From an uncultured Mesonia sp. (GTDB lineage Bacteria > Bacteroidota > Bacteroidia > Flavobacteriales > Flavobacteriaceae), in NCBI GenBank assembly GCA_947494545.1, contig CANLVH010000006.1:124001-188000 (forward strand): a stretch of 64,000 nucleotides of DNA, in the 5' to 3' direction. A model generated the notes under the pieces. It saw only the letters and a program-made list of their open reading frames with translations. It did not search any database and was not told the DNA's origin. Below, piece by piece: positions 1 through 8,725 of the stretch. Position numbers and translations under genes: made by a program. The stretch's first letter is position 1. Each line of letters starts with the position of its first letter.

Positions 1-1113
1 CGCCAAGGGGAAGAATTAAAAAAGGTCTTAAAAAATTTAAAAACGCTAAATGTTTTGCTTCAAGAAGGAAAACGTAAACAAGAGGAAATAGCCGAAGTCT
101 TTAACGGTAAAAACTTTGAAGAAGAGTTGGCACAAGCCGAAAAAAATTATTTCAATTTCAGCCAAGAAGAAAGTCAGTTAAAAAAACAACAAACCGATTT
201 AGAAAAAGAAAAAAACGAAATAGAAAAAAAGCTGCAAAAAACCACCAAAACCTTAGAAGCCAATTTAAAACCTTTGGGTTATGTTTCTATTCCGCAAGCT
301 TTAAAAAATCTATTACCACATAATCTTTTAAGTAACTATCAAAAAGAGCGTGAAGATTTAAAAAATAGGCAAATAAGTTTACATACTCGCATTAAAGATT
401 TAAAAGACCAACAAAAAACTGCGCAAGAAAAAGCAGTCAGTACTAGTTTAGAAGATTTACAAGAAAGTTTAGAGCAGAAAACGGAAAATCAAAAAGCATA
501 TGATGAAGATTTGCAGGAATTACATCGCATAATTACCAATCAGCAAAAAAACATCAAAACGATTAATAAGTTAAAATCTGAAATAAGCGAACAGTTAAAA
601 ATCAACAAACGCTGGAAAATATTACGCGATTTAATTGGCGATGCAACGGGAAATAAATTTAACGATTATGCACAAGATTTAACTTTATCGCAATTGCTTA
701 TTTTGGCCAATAAACGCTTGGCATTACTCAGCGATCGTTACAAAATGGACAAACCATTACCAGACGAAGACGACAGCTTAGTAGCGATTGATAAACACAT
801 GGGCGGACAACGAAGATCTGTAAAAACCTTATCTGGCGGCGAAACTTTTTTACTGAGTTTAGCGCTGGCTTTAGCCTTGTCTGATTTTGCTTCACGCAAC
901 GTAGAAATCAACAGTTTATTTATAGACGAAGGTTTCGGAACTTTAGACCCGGAAACTTTAGACCAAACTTTAGATACTTTAGAAGTTTTACAAGCAAAAT
1001 CTTCTAAAATGATTGGCGTTATTAGCCACGTGGCGAGTTTAAAAGAACGGATTGCTACGCAAATTCAGTTGAGTCAAAACGGACAAGGTTACAGTAGTTT
1101 GAAAGTGGTTTGA
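1..1113 (+). CDS. sbcC: SbcC-type exonuclease subunit, C-terminal part (5' truncated by window)
   Basis: The reading frame is open from the first base, so about 370 C-terminal residues of a larger ATPase are visible. The first ~190 residues are charged, Lys/Glu/Gln-rich coiled coil. They are followed by an ABC-ATPase head half with the signature LSGGE (around visible residue 277) and a Walker B/D-loop reading FIDEGFGTLD (around 305). That order and the coiled coil match the distal half of SbcC/Rad50, which with SbcD cleaves hairpins and blocked DNA ends. The N-terminal Walker A, and probably sbcD, lie upstream outside the window. SMC or RecN are less likely given the exact FIDEGFGTLD form. 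The stop is TGA at 1111. Confidence 0.9.
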   Translation, partial: RQGEELKKVLKNLKTLNVLLQEGKRKQEEIAEVFNGKNFEEELAQAEKNYFNFSQEESQLKKQQTDLEKEKNEIEKKLQKTTKTLEANLKPLGYVSIPQALKNLLPHNLLSNYQKEREDLKNRQISLHTRIKDLKDQQKTAQEKAVSTSLEDLQESLEQKTENQKAYDEDLQELHRIITNQQKNIKTINKLKSEISEQLKINKRWKILRDLIGDATGNKFNDYAQDLTLSQLLILANKRLALLSDRYKMDKPLPDEDDSLVAIDKHMGGQRRSVKTLSGGETFLLSLALALALSDFASRNVEINSLFIDEGFGTLDPETLDQTLDTLEVLQAKSSKMIGVISHVASLKERIATQIQLSQNGQGYSSLKVV

Positions 1114-1153
1114 GATTAGTTTTTGAGTTTGTTAGTTGATTAGTTTTTGAGTT
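1114..1153. repeat. Short direct repeat downstream of sbcC
   Basis: A 16-base unit, GATTAGTTTTTGAGTT, occurs at 1114-1129 and again at 1138-1153 (24-base period). Its first 12 bases recur at 4124-4135 in the next intergenic region. No gene or terminator hairpin is apparent in 1114-1234. Confidence 0.6.
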
Positions 1154-1234
1154 GAAATTGAAGACGAAATTGAAGATGTGATGAAAAAATAAATAATCTA
1201 TTACGTTTATACTTAAAGTTTTTCCATAAAAAAA

Positions 1235-1912
1235 TCAGCGTACAGGGAAATCAAAATAGGTGTTGGGAAAAGGTTCATTGTATAAAGTGTAATGCCACCA
1301 TTCTTTGGGATAGGCAATGAAGCCAAATTTTCGCATTCCCTTTTTGAGCAATTTTCTATTTTTCTTTTGTTTTTTACTGATTTTACGCGTGCCGTGATGC
1401 GAAATCTCTCCGAAAAAATCATACGGACTTCCCATATCCAATTCTCTTCCGGTTTTTAAATCTATCAAGGTTAAATCTATTGTACTGCCACGCGAGTGTC
1501 CGGATTTGGTAGCTATATAACCCAAAGAAAACAAATCTTTTTTGGCTACATTGGGATAAAATTCTTTTTTGGTTAAAGTATCTTCTGTTTTCCGCGCCCA
1601 ATCCGTAAAATGATTTACCGCGCGCTGCGGTCTGTAGGCGTCAAAAATTTTAAATGTATATCCTTTCCGTAAAAAAAATTCATTTGCCTTTTTAAGTTGC
1701 TGTAAAGCTTTTTTACTTAAAATAGCTTCGGGTTGCTGATAGCCATTTATCGGTTTTCCGGTAAAATTATGATTGCTCGCATAACGAATTTCTAATACAA
1801 CAAGATCTAAAGAATCAGTTACATATCCGAATTCCGGCGGAATCTTATTTGTTTGCGAATAAGTATTCCAAACGCATAAAATTCCGCACAAAAAACAGAT
1901 AATTTTCTTCAT
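1235..1912 (-). CDS. ddpX: D-alanyl-D-alanine dipeptidase (M15D, VanX/DdpX family), secreted
   Basis: 225 residues starting at the ATG at 1912. An upstream in-frame start would run into the preceding gene and spoil the signal peptide. The N-terminus is a Sec signal (MKK then a hydrophobic run to about residue 20), placing the enzyme in the periplasm. The zinc-site motif SGHSRGSTID supplies His and Asp, and the later EWWHY supplies the catalytic Glu and third His, in the VanX/DdpX arrangement. Family members hydrolyse D-Ala-D-Ala; here recycling of peptidoglycan dipeptide is more likely than vancomycin resistance because no vanH or vanA lies nearby. It follows the M3 peptidase stop by only 4 bases, so the two are probably co-transcribed. 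Confidence 0.9.
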   Translation of the reverse strand: MKKIICFLCGILCVWNTYSQTNKIPPEFGYVTDSLDLVVLEIRYASNHNFTGKPINGYQQPEAILSKKALQQLKKANEFFLRKGYTFKIFDAYRPQRAVNHFTDWARKTEDTLTKKEFYPNVAKKDLFSLGYIATKSGHSRGSTIDLTLIDLKTGRELDMGSPYDFFGEISHHGTRKISKKQKKNRKLLKKGMRKFGFIAYPKEWWHYTLYNEPFPNTYFDFPVR

Positions 1913-1916
1913 TGTA

Positions 1917-4076
1917 TTACTTCTTGTCTTTCGAAACCGGGAAACCACGATCGCGCATTAAAGCATCTATTTTTGCTTCGCGACCTCTAAATTGTTTGTA
2001 AGCTTCTGCAGGATCTATCGCATTTCTTGGTGCAAACAAATATTTTACCAATTTATGCGCTAATTCTTTATCATAAAATCCGCCTGGAGCTTCCGCGAAA
2101 GCTTCTGCGGCATCAGAAGTTAAAACATCTGCCCACAAATAACCGTAATAGCCGGCAGCATAACCTTCGCCAGAAAAGATATGACCAAAATGTGGCGTGC
2201 GGTGACGCATTACAATTTGTTCGGGTAAACCTAAACTGTCTAAAGTTTTCTTTTCAAATTCGGCTACATCAATATTTTCCGGATTTGCGGTATGCAATTT
2301 CATATCTATCAAAGCCGAAGCTAAAAACTCTGTTGTGGCAAAACCTTGGTTAAAAGTAGCGGCTTTTTTAATTTTATTTACCAATTTTTGCGGAATTACC
2401 TCATCTGTTTTATAATGACGTAAATATTTATTAATCACTTTATCTGTAGACAACCAGCGTTCTAACAATTGCGATTGAAACTCCGTATAATCGCGTACCC
2501 CACCATTAAGTGTAGGATAATCTACCTCTGCCGATAAAAAGTGCAAAGCGTGACCAAACTCGTGGAAAAATGTTTCGGCATCATCCCAAGAAATTAAAAC
2601 CGGTTCTCCCGGCGCAGGTTTTATAAAATTAGAATTGTTAGAAGCCAATACGGGTTTATTTCCTTCTAAAGCAGTTTTACTACGGTAAGTAGTTGCCCAA
2701 GCGCCGGAGCGTTTTCCTTGGCGCGCATACGGATCTAAATACCACAAACCAACAAGGCTGTCAGTGTCTTTTTTATGTACTTCATAAACTTCTACATCTT
2801 CGTGAAAAACCGGCACGCTACCATCTGTAATTTTTTCAAATTTATAATCAAACAACTCACCTGCGGTAAAAAATAGTGCTTGTTTTAAATTATCTAAGAC
2901 CAAATATTCTTTAATCTCTTCGCTATCAAGATCGTATTTTTCTTTACGAACTTTCTCTGCGTAATACCTATAATCCCAAGGTTTAATTTTAATATCGTGG
3001 CCCAACTCACTGGCCAATTTTTGCATATCTGCAATTTCTTCTTTGGCTCGCTCTACGGCTGCCGGCCAAACTTTTAACATCAAATCCATTGCTTGTTCGG
3101 GCTCTTTTGCCATTCTGTTTTGCAAACGCCACGAAGCAAAATTATTGTAACCCAAAAGCTCTACCCGCTCATCTCTAAGCTTTAAAATTTGCGCAATAAT
3201 TTCTTTATTGTCGTACTTATCTTCGTTATCGCCACGCGAATAATAATTTTTCCAAACTTTTTCGCGCAGGTCGCGATTATCTGAATACGTCAAGAACGGA
3301 TCCATAGAAGAACGCGTGTTGGTAATAGCATATTTACCTTTTTTATCGCGCTCTTCGGCGGAAGTGCCAGCTGCTTTTACAAAAGATTCGGGTAAACCGT
3401 CTAATTGATTTTCTTCTAAATAAACCACATAATTTTCTTCATCTGCCAAAACATTGTTAGAAAAATCGGTATACAAACCGGAAAGTTCTTTCTGAATTTC
3501 TGCATAGCGTTCTTTATCTTCTTTAGAAAGATTGGCGCCATTCATGGTAAAACGTTCGTAAATTAAATCTAACGTACGTTGTTTTTGCTTGCTTAACGGA
3601 TTTTTCTGCGACTGCTCATAAACGCTTTTTATACGCTGAAAAAGCTTTTCGTTTTGTAAGATTTGCGATTGGTAGTCAGCTATTTTGGGAGCTAACTCTT
3701 TTTGCACAGCTCTAAAATCTTCCGAAGATAAATTACTGCTGTAAATTCCGTAATAGGTAAAAGCCCTGTCTAAAGGTTCACCGGCTTTTTCCATAGCTAC
3801 AATTGTGTTTTCAAAGCTCGGTTCTGCCTCTTGCTTGCTTATGCTATCTAACTCTTGCAAATGCATCTCCATACCTTTGGTAATGGCCGGTTTTATCATT
3901 TTTACCTGCATTTCGTCAAATGCCGGAACGCCTTGATACGGGCCATCCCATTTTTGCAATAATTTTGGCATATTTTCCGATTCGTTTTTGTTTTGTGTTT
4001 GCTTTTCGGAATTATTTTGGCACGCGCTAAAGAGAATAAGCGCCGCAATTCCGAGACTTTTTGTGGTTGCTTTCAT
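1917..4076 (-). CDS. dcp: M3 family oligopeptidase (peptidyl-dipeptidase Dcp), lipoprotein
   Basis: 719 residues, full length for the Dcp/oligopeptidase A group of metallopeptidase family M3. The zinc motif HEFGH is at about residues 505-509, within a conserved FFHEFGHALH stretch, and the late GHIFSGEGYAAGYYGY segment is typical of M3. The N-terminus has a signal sequence ending in LFSAC, a lipobox with Cys near residue 19, so the enzyme is predicted to be membrane-anchored outside the cytoplasm. The residues after the Cys are Asn/Ser-rich. Family members remove dipeptides or cleave short peptides. The D-Ala-D-Ala dipeptidase follows immediately, suggesting a peptide-recycling pair. Confidence 0.93.
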   Translation of the reverse strand: MKATTKSLGIAALILFSACQNNSEKQTQNKNESENMPKLLQKWDGPYQGVPAFDEMQVKMIKPAITKGMEMHLQELDSISKQEAEPSFENTIVAMEKAGEPLDRAFTYYGIYSSNLSSEDFRAVQKELAPKIADYQSQILQNEKLFQRIKSVYEQSQKNPLSKQKQRTLDLIYERFTMNGANLSKEDKERYAEIQKELSGLYTDFSNNVLADEENYVVYLEENQLDGLPESFVKAAGTSAEERDKKGKYAITNTRSSMDPFLTYSDNRDLREKVWKNYYSRGDNEDKYDNKEIIAQILKLRDERVELLGYNNFASWRLQNRMAKEPEQAMDLMLKVWPAAVERAKEEIADMQKLASELGHDIKIKPWDYRYYAEKVRKEKYDLDSEEIKEYLVLDNLKQALFFTAGELFDYKFEKITDGSVPVFHEDVEVYEVHKKDTDSLVGLWYLDPYARQGKRSGAWATTYRSKTALEGNKPVLASNNSNFIKPAPGEPVLISWDDAETFFHEFGHALHFLSAEVDYPTLNGGVRDYTEFQSQLLERWLSTDKVINKYLRHYKTDEVIPQKLVNKIKKAATFNQGFATTEFLASALIDMKLHTANPENIDVAEFEKKTLDSLGLPEQIVMRHRTPHFGHIFSGEGYAAGYYGYLWADVLTSDAAEAFAEAPGGFYDKELAHKLVKYLFAPRNAIDPAEAYKQFRGREAKIDALMRDRGFPVSKDKK

Positions 4077-4142
4077 TTTACTTATTTAAAGCTTTAAAGA
4101 TAAAATATTTTTTGAGATTGGCAGATTAGTTTTTGCTTTGTC

Positions 4143-4229
4143 CTTTACGGAAATCAAAAAGCTTAGCCAGCAAATAAGTTCCGCTATATTCTGCATTTTG
4201 CTCACTACCTAATAAATTTCTTTACGGAA
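4143..4229. repeat. Two intergenic copies of the word CTTTACGGAA
   Basis: Exact copies of CTTTACGGAA at 4143-4152 and 4220-4229, same orientation, 77 bases apart between the divergent dcp start and the rny terminator. They belong to a window-wide over-represented word described in the findings. A third intergenic copy is at 46468-46477. Confidence 0.7.
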
Positions 4230-4240
4230 AAAAGCATAAA

Positions 4241-4274
4241 AAAATCCGTTAATCAGAACAGATTAACGGATTTT
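4241..4274 (-). terminator. Rho-independent terminator of rny
   Basis: A perfect 14-bp stem, AAAATCCGTTAATC (4241-4254) with GATTAACGGATTTT (4261-4274), around a 6-base loop. On the minus strand it is followed by a T-run, 20 bases past the RNase Y stop. Confidence 0.9.
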
Positions 4275-4293
4275 AAATATATGCTTCTATGTC

Positions 4294-5868
4294 TTATTTG
4301 GCTACATTTACCGCGCGGGTTTCTCTAATAACCGTAATTTTTACTTGCCCGGGATAGGTCATATCTGTCTGAATTTTTTGTGAAATCTCAAAAGACAAGT
4401 TAGACGCTTTTTCATCGGTTACTTTTTCGCTTTCTACAATAACACGTAATTCGCGTCCGGCTTGAATAGCGTAAGCTTTTTTAACGCCCGGAAACTCAAA
4501 TGCAATGTTTTCTAAATCTTTTAAACGCTGAATGTAAGAATCTAAAACCTGGCGTCTTGCTCCCGGTCTCGCGCCGCTAATAGCATCGCAAACCTGTACA
4601 ATTGGCGATAGAAGCGAAGTCATTTCTATCTCGTCGTGGTGCGCGCCAATAGCGTTGCAAACATCTGGTTTTTCGCCAAACTTTTCTGCCCACTCCATTC
4701 CTAAAATAGCGTGCGGAGTTTCTGTTTCTGTTTCCGGCACTTTTCCTATATCGTGCAACAATCCGGCACGCTTGGCAAGTTTCGGGTTTAACCCAAGTTC
4801 TGATGCCATTACGCCACACAGTTTTGCCACCTCTCTAGAGTGTTGCAACAGGTTTTGCCCGTAAGAAGAACGATATTTCATACGGCCTACAGTTTTAATC
4901 AATTCTGGATGTAAACCGTGAATTCCTAAGTCGATTACCGTTCGTTTTCCTATTTCTATAATCTCCTCGTTTATTTGCTTTTTGGTTTTTTTTACCACTT
5001 CTTCAATACGCGCCGGGTGTATACGGCCGTCTGTTACCAATTTATGCAAAGACAAGCGTGCAACTTCACGACGTACAGAATCAAAACAAGAAAGAATAAT
5101 AGCTTCCGGGGTATCGTCTACAATAATTTCTACACCGGTTGCGCCTTCTAAAGCTCTAATATTACGGCCTTCTCTACCAATAATACGACCTTTAACATCG
5201 TCGCTTTCCAAATTAAATACAGAAACGCAATTATCTATTGCTTCTTCTGTACCAATGCGTTGTATGGTATTGATTACTATTTTTTTGGCTTCTTGTTGCG
5301 CTGTCATTTTAGCATCTTCAATCGTATCTTGAATAAGTGCCATTGCATCTGTTTTGGCAGACTCTTTTAAAGATTCTATCAACTGTTTTTTGGCATCTTC
5401 TGCGCTAAGACCGCTAATAACTTCTAATTGTTTTACTTTAGATTGATGCAGTTTTTCTACTTCATCTTGTTTTTTATCTAAAACCTCGTTGCGCTGGTTG
5501 TAGTTATTTATTTTTTCTTCCAGCTTTTTATTTAATTTCTTATTTTTAGAAAGCTCGTTAGAAACTTGCGATTCTTTATCGCGCGTGCGTTTTTCCGCTT
5601 CAGCTATTTTTTTATCACGGCTCATGATAACTTTCTCGTGCTCAGATTTAAGCTCGATAAACTTTTCTTTAGCCTGTAATATTTTGTCTTTCTTTTTGCT
5701 CTCGCCTTCTTGTCTAGCTTCTTTTAAAATGCTTTCGGCTTCTTTTTTGGCGTCGGCCAAAATAGAATTGGCATTATTTTCTTGTTTTTTGTTTGCTATT
5801 GTATAGCCAACCGCCGCGCCAATAATTATTGCGACAATAGCTACTACTACTGTTATGATTATTTCCAT
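4294..5868 (-). CDS. rny: Ribonuclease Y
   Basis: 524 residues, normal for RNase Y. Domain order: N-terminal membrane helix (residues 1-24), long Lys/Glu-rich coiled coil to about 170, KH RNA-binding domain with [15 protein letters not shown] near 230, then an HD phosphohydrolase domain with HDIGK near 370. This is the membrane-anchored endonuclease that initiates mRNA decay in many Firmicutes and Bacteroidota. It is the last gene of the minus-strand group ZapB-like/ZapA/6S RNA/rny. Its start lies only about 16 bases after the 6S RNA T-run, so its mRNA may arise by readthrough of that RNA. A strong terminator follows. Confidence 0.97.
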   Translation of the reverse strand: MEIIITVVVAIVAIIIGAAVGYTIANKKQENNANSILADAKKEAESILKEARQEGESKKKDKILQAKEKFIELKSEHEKVIMSRDKKIAEAEKRTRDKESQVSNELSKNKKLNKKLEEKINNYNQRNEVLDKKQDEVEKLHQSKVKQLEVISGLSAEDAKKQLIESLKESAKTDAMALIQDTIEDAKMTAQQEAKKIVINTIQRIGTEEAIDNCVSVFNLESDDVKGRIIGREGRNIRALEGATGVEIIVDDTPEAIILSCFDSVRREVARLSLHKLVTDGRIHPARIEEVVKKTKKQINEEIIEIGKRTVIDLGIHGLHPELIKTVGRMKYRSSYGQNLLQHSREVAKLCGVMASELGLNPKLAKRAGLLHDIGKVPETETETPHAILGMEWAEKFGEKPDVCNAIGAHHDEIEMTSLLSPIVQVCDAISGARPGARRQVLDSYIQRLKDLENIAFEFPGVKKAYAIQAGRELRVIVESEKVTDEKASNLSFEISQKIQTDMTYPGQVKITVIRETRAVNVAK

Positions 5869-5883
5869 AGATTATATTTAAAT

Positions 5884-6055
5884 AAAAAAAGCCTGTATTG
5901 GCATTAGGTTTTGTATAAAACTCCGTTATATACAAGTTTAGGGCTAACAAATTGATCAAGGATCCGTTCTTAGACGGCGTGCTTTAACAATTTAGACTCA
6001 CCCTTTTTAATTAGTAAGTGTTGAGTTTATCAAAAAAAATAACCAATACAGGCAG
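5884..6055 (-). ncRNA. ssrS: Probable 6S RNA (6S-Flavo type)
   Basis: The 214-base gap between zapA and rny codes for no protein but folds, on the minus strand, as 6S RNA should. A perfect 11-bp closing stem pairs GCCTGTATTGG (minus strand, 6053-6043) with CCAATACAGGC (5901-5891) and runs straight into seven Ts. Inside are long, poorly paired A/T-rich arms (a central bubble), then an apical domain in which AGGG (6004-6001) pairs with CCCT (5943-5940), CTAAATTG pairs with CAATTTGTTAG, and CCGT/ACGG forms the tip. 6S RNA sequesters housekeeping RNA polymerase. The position just downstream of zapA matches the zapA-ssrS neighbourhood known in other bacteria. No clear own promoter is seen, so processing from a zapA transcript is possible. 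Confidence 0.78.
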
Positions 6056-6082
6056 TAAAACCTTGTTTTATTTTAAAGAACG

Positions 6083-6376
6083 CTAATGCGACAAATGTTT
6101 TTCTAGCATAGAATTTAAAGCGTTTAGCTTTTCTTCTGCTTCTTCCACTTGTATGCTTTTATGTATAGATTGCTGCTCGGTTTTTCCTGCAAATTGTAAG
6201 GCGCACATTGCCAAAACATCTTGCTTATCTCTAACAGCATAACTTTGCTCAAATTGTTTTATAACAGCTTCAATCTTTTTTGCAGCCTTGCGCAAACCTT
6301 CTTCTTGTTCTGGCGCAATAGTTAACGGGTAAACCCGATCTGCAATAGAAATTTTTATTTTTAACTTTTCAGCCAT
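6083..6376 (-). CDS. zapA: Cell division protein ZapA
   Basis: 97 residues, the usual size for ZapA. The N-terminal KLKIKISIADRVYPLTI segment is the characteristic ZapA beta-strand start, and the remainder is a helix and coiled coil with conserved FAGKTEQQ-like residues. ZapA binds and bundles FtsZ at the division ring. It starts 6 bases after the coiled-coil gene upstream and precedes the 6S RNA. The ATG is at 6376. Confidence 0.88.
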   Translation of the reverse strand: MAEKLKIKISIADRVYPLTIAPEQEEGLRKAAKKIEAVIKQFEQSYAVRDKQDVLAMCALQFAGKTEQQSIHKSIQVEEAEEKLNALNSMLEKHLSH

Positions 6377-6382
6377 TTATTT

Positions 6383-6673
6383 CTATTCTGAAAGTTGTAC
6401 GATACAATGATCAATTTCTCGAATCAAGCTATTTATTTTGAGTTTTGTATCTCTCTTAAATTCTTTACTGCCCAGCATTGCGTTAGCAGTTTTTAACGAC
6501 TGATTTTCTTTTGTGATGCTTTCTATTTTTTCTTCCAGCTGCTTTTTATATTCTTGCTGCTGCAATAAGTCTTCTTCTAACCGGTTATTTTTCTGCTCTA
6601 ATCTTTCTTGTTTTTTTAACAACTGATCAAGCTTATCTTCCAGAGAATTAACTATTTGCATCAAATCACTCAT
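6383..6673 (-). CDS. Small coiled-coil protein upstream of zapA (ZapB-like)
   Basis: 96 residues from the ATG at 6673. Nearly the whole protein is a heptad-rich coiled coil with many Leu, Glu, Lys and Gln residues. An upstream in-frame GTG at 6700 was rejected because it overlaps the -7 element of the promoter at 6700-6730, so it would lie upstream of the transcript start. Length, coiled coil and position before zapA suggest a ZapB-like division-ring accessory protein, but the assignment rests on context, not on a sequence signature. Confidence 0.75.
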   Translation of the reverse strand: MSDLMQIVNSLEDKLDQLLKKQERLEQKNNRLEEDLLQQQEYKKQLEEKIESITKENQSLKTANAMLGSKEFKRDTKLKINSLIREIDHCIVQLSE

Positions 6674-6699
6674 CTGCTTTCTCGTAATGCTTACACGCA

Positions 6700-6730
6700 C
6701 AAAGTTAATATACCTTTAGCAATAAGCCAA
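6700..6730 (-). promoter_or_regulatory. Promoter of the ZapB-like/zapA operon
   Basis: On the minus strand, TTG (6730-6728), 20 bases, then TAACTTTG (6707-6700), an exact match to the Bacteroidota TTG / TAnnTTTG pattern. Transcription should start near 6694, about 20 bases before the ATG at 6673. Confidence 0.75.
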
Positions 6731-6954
6731 CAGTTTTTTTGCTAATTTTTTTAAAATATCCCAATTCTACTCGGTAAATACACTTAAGTAAAAAGCCTAA
6801 ATAGAGCAGGTTTAGACAATTAAATTAATAAATTAGCTGTATTGCGCTTTTTAAAAACGTTTTCAGAAATAATTTAAAATATATTCCGTTTAACGTAATT
6901 GGGGGTAACAAATTTACGTTTAAAATATTCTATAAAAATTATAAACAACTCGCA

Positions 6955-6984
6955 TTGCAATTTAAGATGTTTCCTTTATATTTA
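6955..6984 (+). promoter_or_regulatory. Promoter of the M23 peptidase operon
   Basis: TTG at 6955-6957, 19 bases, then TATATTTA at 6977-6984 (7 of 8 to TAnnTTTG with both fixed TA bases). The start codon is at 7017. Confidence 0.6.
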
Positions 6985-7016
6985 TCGATTCCCCGGCAAC
7001 ATAAAGTTAATACCGC

Positions 7017-8714
7017 ATGAGAAAATTATGGCTTTTAGCCCTTTTAATTAATGCGCAGTTTACCTATGCTCAGTCAGAACTGCCACAAGATTATTTTGCT
7101 AACCCTTTAGACGTTCCGCTAATTTTGTCCGGTACTTTTGGGGAGTTGCGCTCCAATCATTTTCATAGTGGTTTAGATATTAAGACAAAGCAGCAAACCG
7201 GTTTAAAAGTTTTGGCTGCCGCCGAAGGATATGTTAGTCGCATAAAAATATCGCATTTTGGTTACGGAAAAGCTATTTACGTAAAACATCCTAATGGCTA
7301 CACGACGGTTTATGGGCATTTAAACGGCTTTTCTTCTGCCATAGACAAATATGTAAAACAGCGTCAATATGCAAAAGAAACCTATGAAATTGAACTTTTT
7401 CCCAAAGCCGGAGAGCTACCGGTTAAAAAGCAAGAAATTATAGCATTTAGCGGAAATACCGGCGGAAGCGGTGGGCCACATTTGCATTTTGAAATAAGAG
7501 ACGGCAACGCACGACCTATGAATCCGTTAGATTTTGGTTACGAAATAAAAGACACCAAATTTCCTACGGTAAAAAGTGTATATGCATATCCGCAAACCAA
7601 TAATTCGCACTTAGACGAATCGGGTTTAACCCAAAAAATTAGACTTATTCCTATAGCTAATAACGAGTATGTTGCAGAAACAGTTCACGCTTACGGTAAA
7701 ATTGGTTTTGGTATAGAAACCATAGACCAATTAGATTATGCGGCCAACCGGAACGGAGTTTATAAGATTGAAAGTTTCCTTAACGGAAATAAAATCTTTT
7801 CGGTAAACTTCAATAAATTTTCCTTTTCAGAAAGTCGCTATATCAATAGGTTTTTAGATTATGCAATTTATAAAAACAAACGAAAAAAAATTCAGAAATT
7901 ATTTTTACAACCCAACAATCCGTTAAGCATTTTAAAAGACGCCGAAAGAGAAGGTTTTGTAAACATAGAAGATAGTTTAAATTATAATTATACGATTAAA
8001 GTGAGTGATTTTGCCGAAAATACTACCACTGTAAAAATCCCTATAAGCGCTAAAGCTTTACCGGATACAGCCATTACAAGGCCTGAGAATTTTGTGTCTG
8101 ATTATCATATAAAACCAAACGAAGCCAGCGCTTTTGATATAGGAAAATTTGATGTCTACATTCCAAAAAATGCAGTTTACGAAGACGTTTATATAAATAT
8201 AATTCCCGAAGGAGAAAGTATTATTGTTGGAAAAAAAGATATTGCCTTACATTATAATATGACCATAGGTTTTGATGTGAGTAAATATGCTGCAAAAGAC
8301 AAAGACAAGCTTTATATAGCAAGAGTAACCGACTGGGGAAAAGCATACTACGTAGACACCTACAAAAAAAGAAACCGCTTTACCACCAAAACAAGAACTT
8401 TTGGTAAGTACACTTTATTGTCTGATTGGGAGGGGCCGGAAATAACACCTATGAATTTTAAAAACAAAAAATGGATGTCTAATTACCGCTACCTAAAATT
8501 TAAAATAGAAGACAAAGAATCTGGCATTAGCAGTTATAGAGCTACCGTTAACGGAGAATTTATTTTAATGGAATACGATTATAAAACCGGAATGTTGATT
8601 CATGATTTTAATGACGATGTGATTAAAGAGACCAAGAACAATTTAAAGCTCATTGTGGTAGATAATGTTGGAAATAGTAGTACATTTGAGGGCACTTTTT
8701 TCAGAAAAAACTAA
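7017..8714 (+). CDS. M23 family metallopeptidase (LytM-like), periplasmic
   Basis: 565 residues with a Sec signal peptide ending near YAQS (residue 19). The peptidase domain comes first: the zinc motif NHFHSGLD at about 47-54, matching the LytM HxxxD ligand pair, and HLHFE at about 152-156, with SGNTGGSGGPHLHFEIRDG typical of the family. The remaining ~380 residues look like beta-rich domains of unknown role. M23 enzymes cut peptidoglycan cross-links, or act as degenerate regulators when ligands are missing; here the ligands are present. The TonB receptor gene follows 11 bases later and is probably co-transcribed. Confidence 0.92.
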   Translation: MRKLWLLALLINAQFTYAQSELPQDYFANPLDVPLILSGTFGELRSNHFHSGLDIKTKQQTGLKVLAAAEGYVSRIKISHFGYGKAIYVKHPNGYTTVYGHLNGFSSAIDKYVKQRQYAKETYEIELFPKAGELPVKKQEIIAFSGNTGGSGGPHLHFEIRDGNARPMNPLDFGYEIKDTKFPTVKSVYAYPQTNNSHLDESGLTQKIRLIPIANNEYVAETVHAYGKIGFGIETIDQLDYAANRNGVYKIESFLNGNKIFSVNFNKFSFSESRYINRFLDYAIYKNKRKKIQKLFLQPNNPLSILKDAEREGFVNIEDSLNYNYTIKVSDFAENTTTVKIPISAKALPDTAITRPENFVSDYHIKPNEASAFDIGKFDVYIPKNAVYEDVYINIIPEGESIIVGKKDIALHYNMTIGFDVSKYAAKDKDKLYIARVTDWGKAYYVDTYKKRNRFTTKTRTFGKYTLLSDWEGPEITPMNFKNKKWMSNYRYLKFKIEDKESGISSYRATVNGEFILMEYDYKTGMLIHDFNDDVIKETKNNLKLIVVDNVGNSSTFEGTFFRKN

Positions 8715-8725
8715 ACTTTATACTT

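Larger units (their letters stand above)
6674..7016. other. Divergent intergenic region between the zap and M23 transcription units
   Basis: 343 bases without a gene. It holds the minus-strand promoter at 6700-6730 and the plus-strand promoter at 6955-6984. The middle is A/T-rich with no repeat or hairpin that I can support. Confidence 0.7.

Noticed and set aside
1235-1912. VanX-type vancomycin resistance locus
   Set aside because: No vanH or vanA ligase is nearby; the companion is an oligopeptidase, so a peptidoglycan dipeptide recycling role is more likely.
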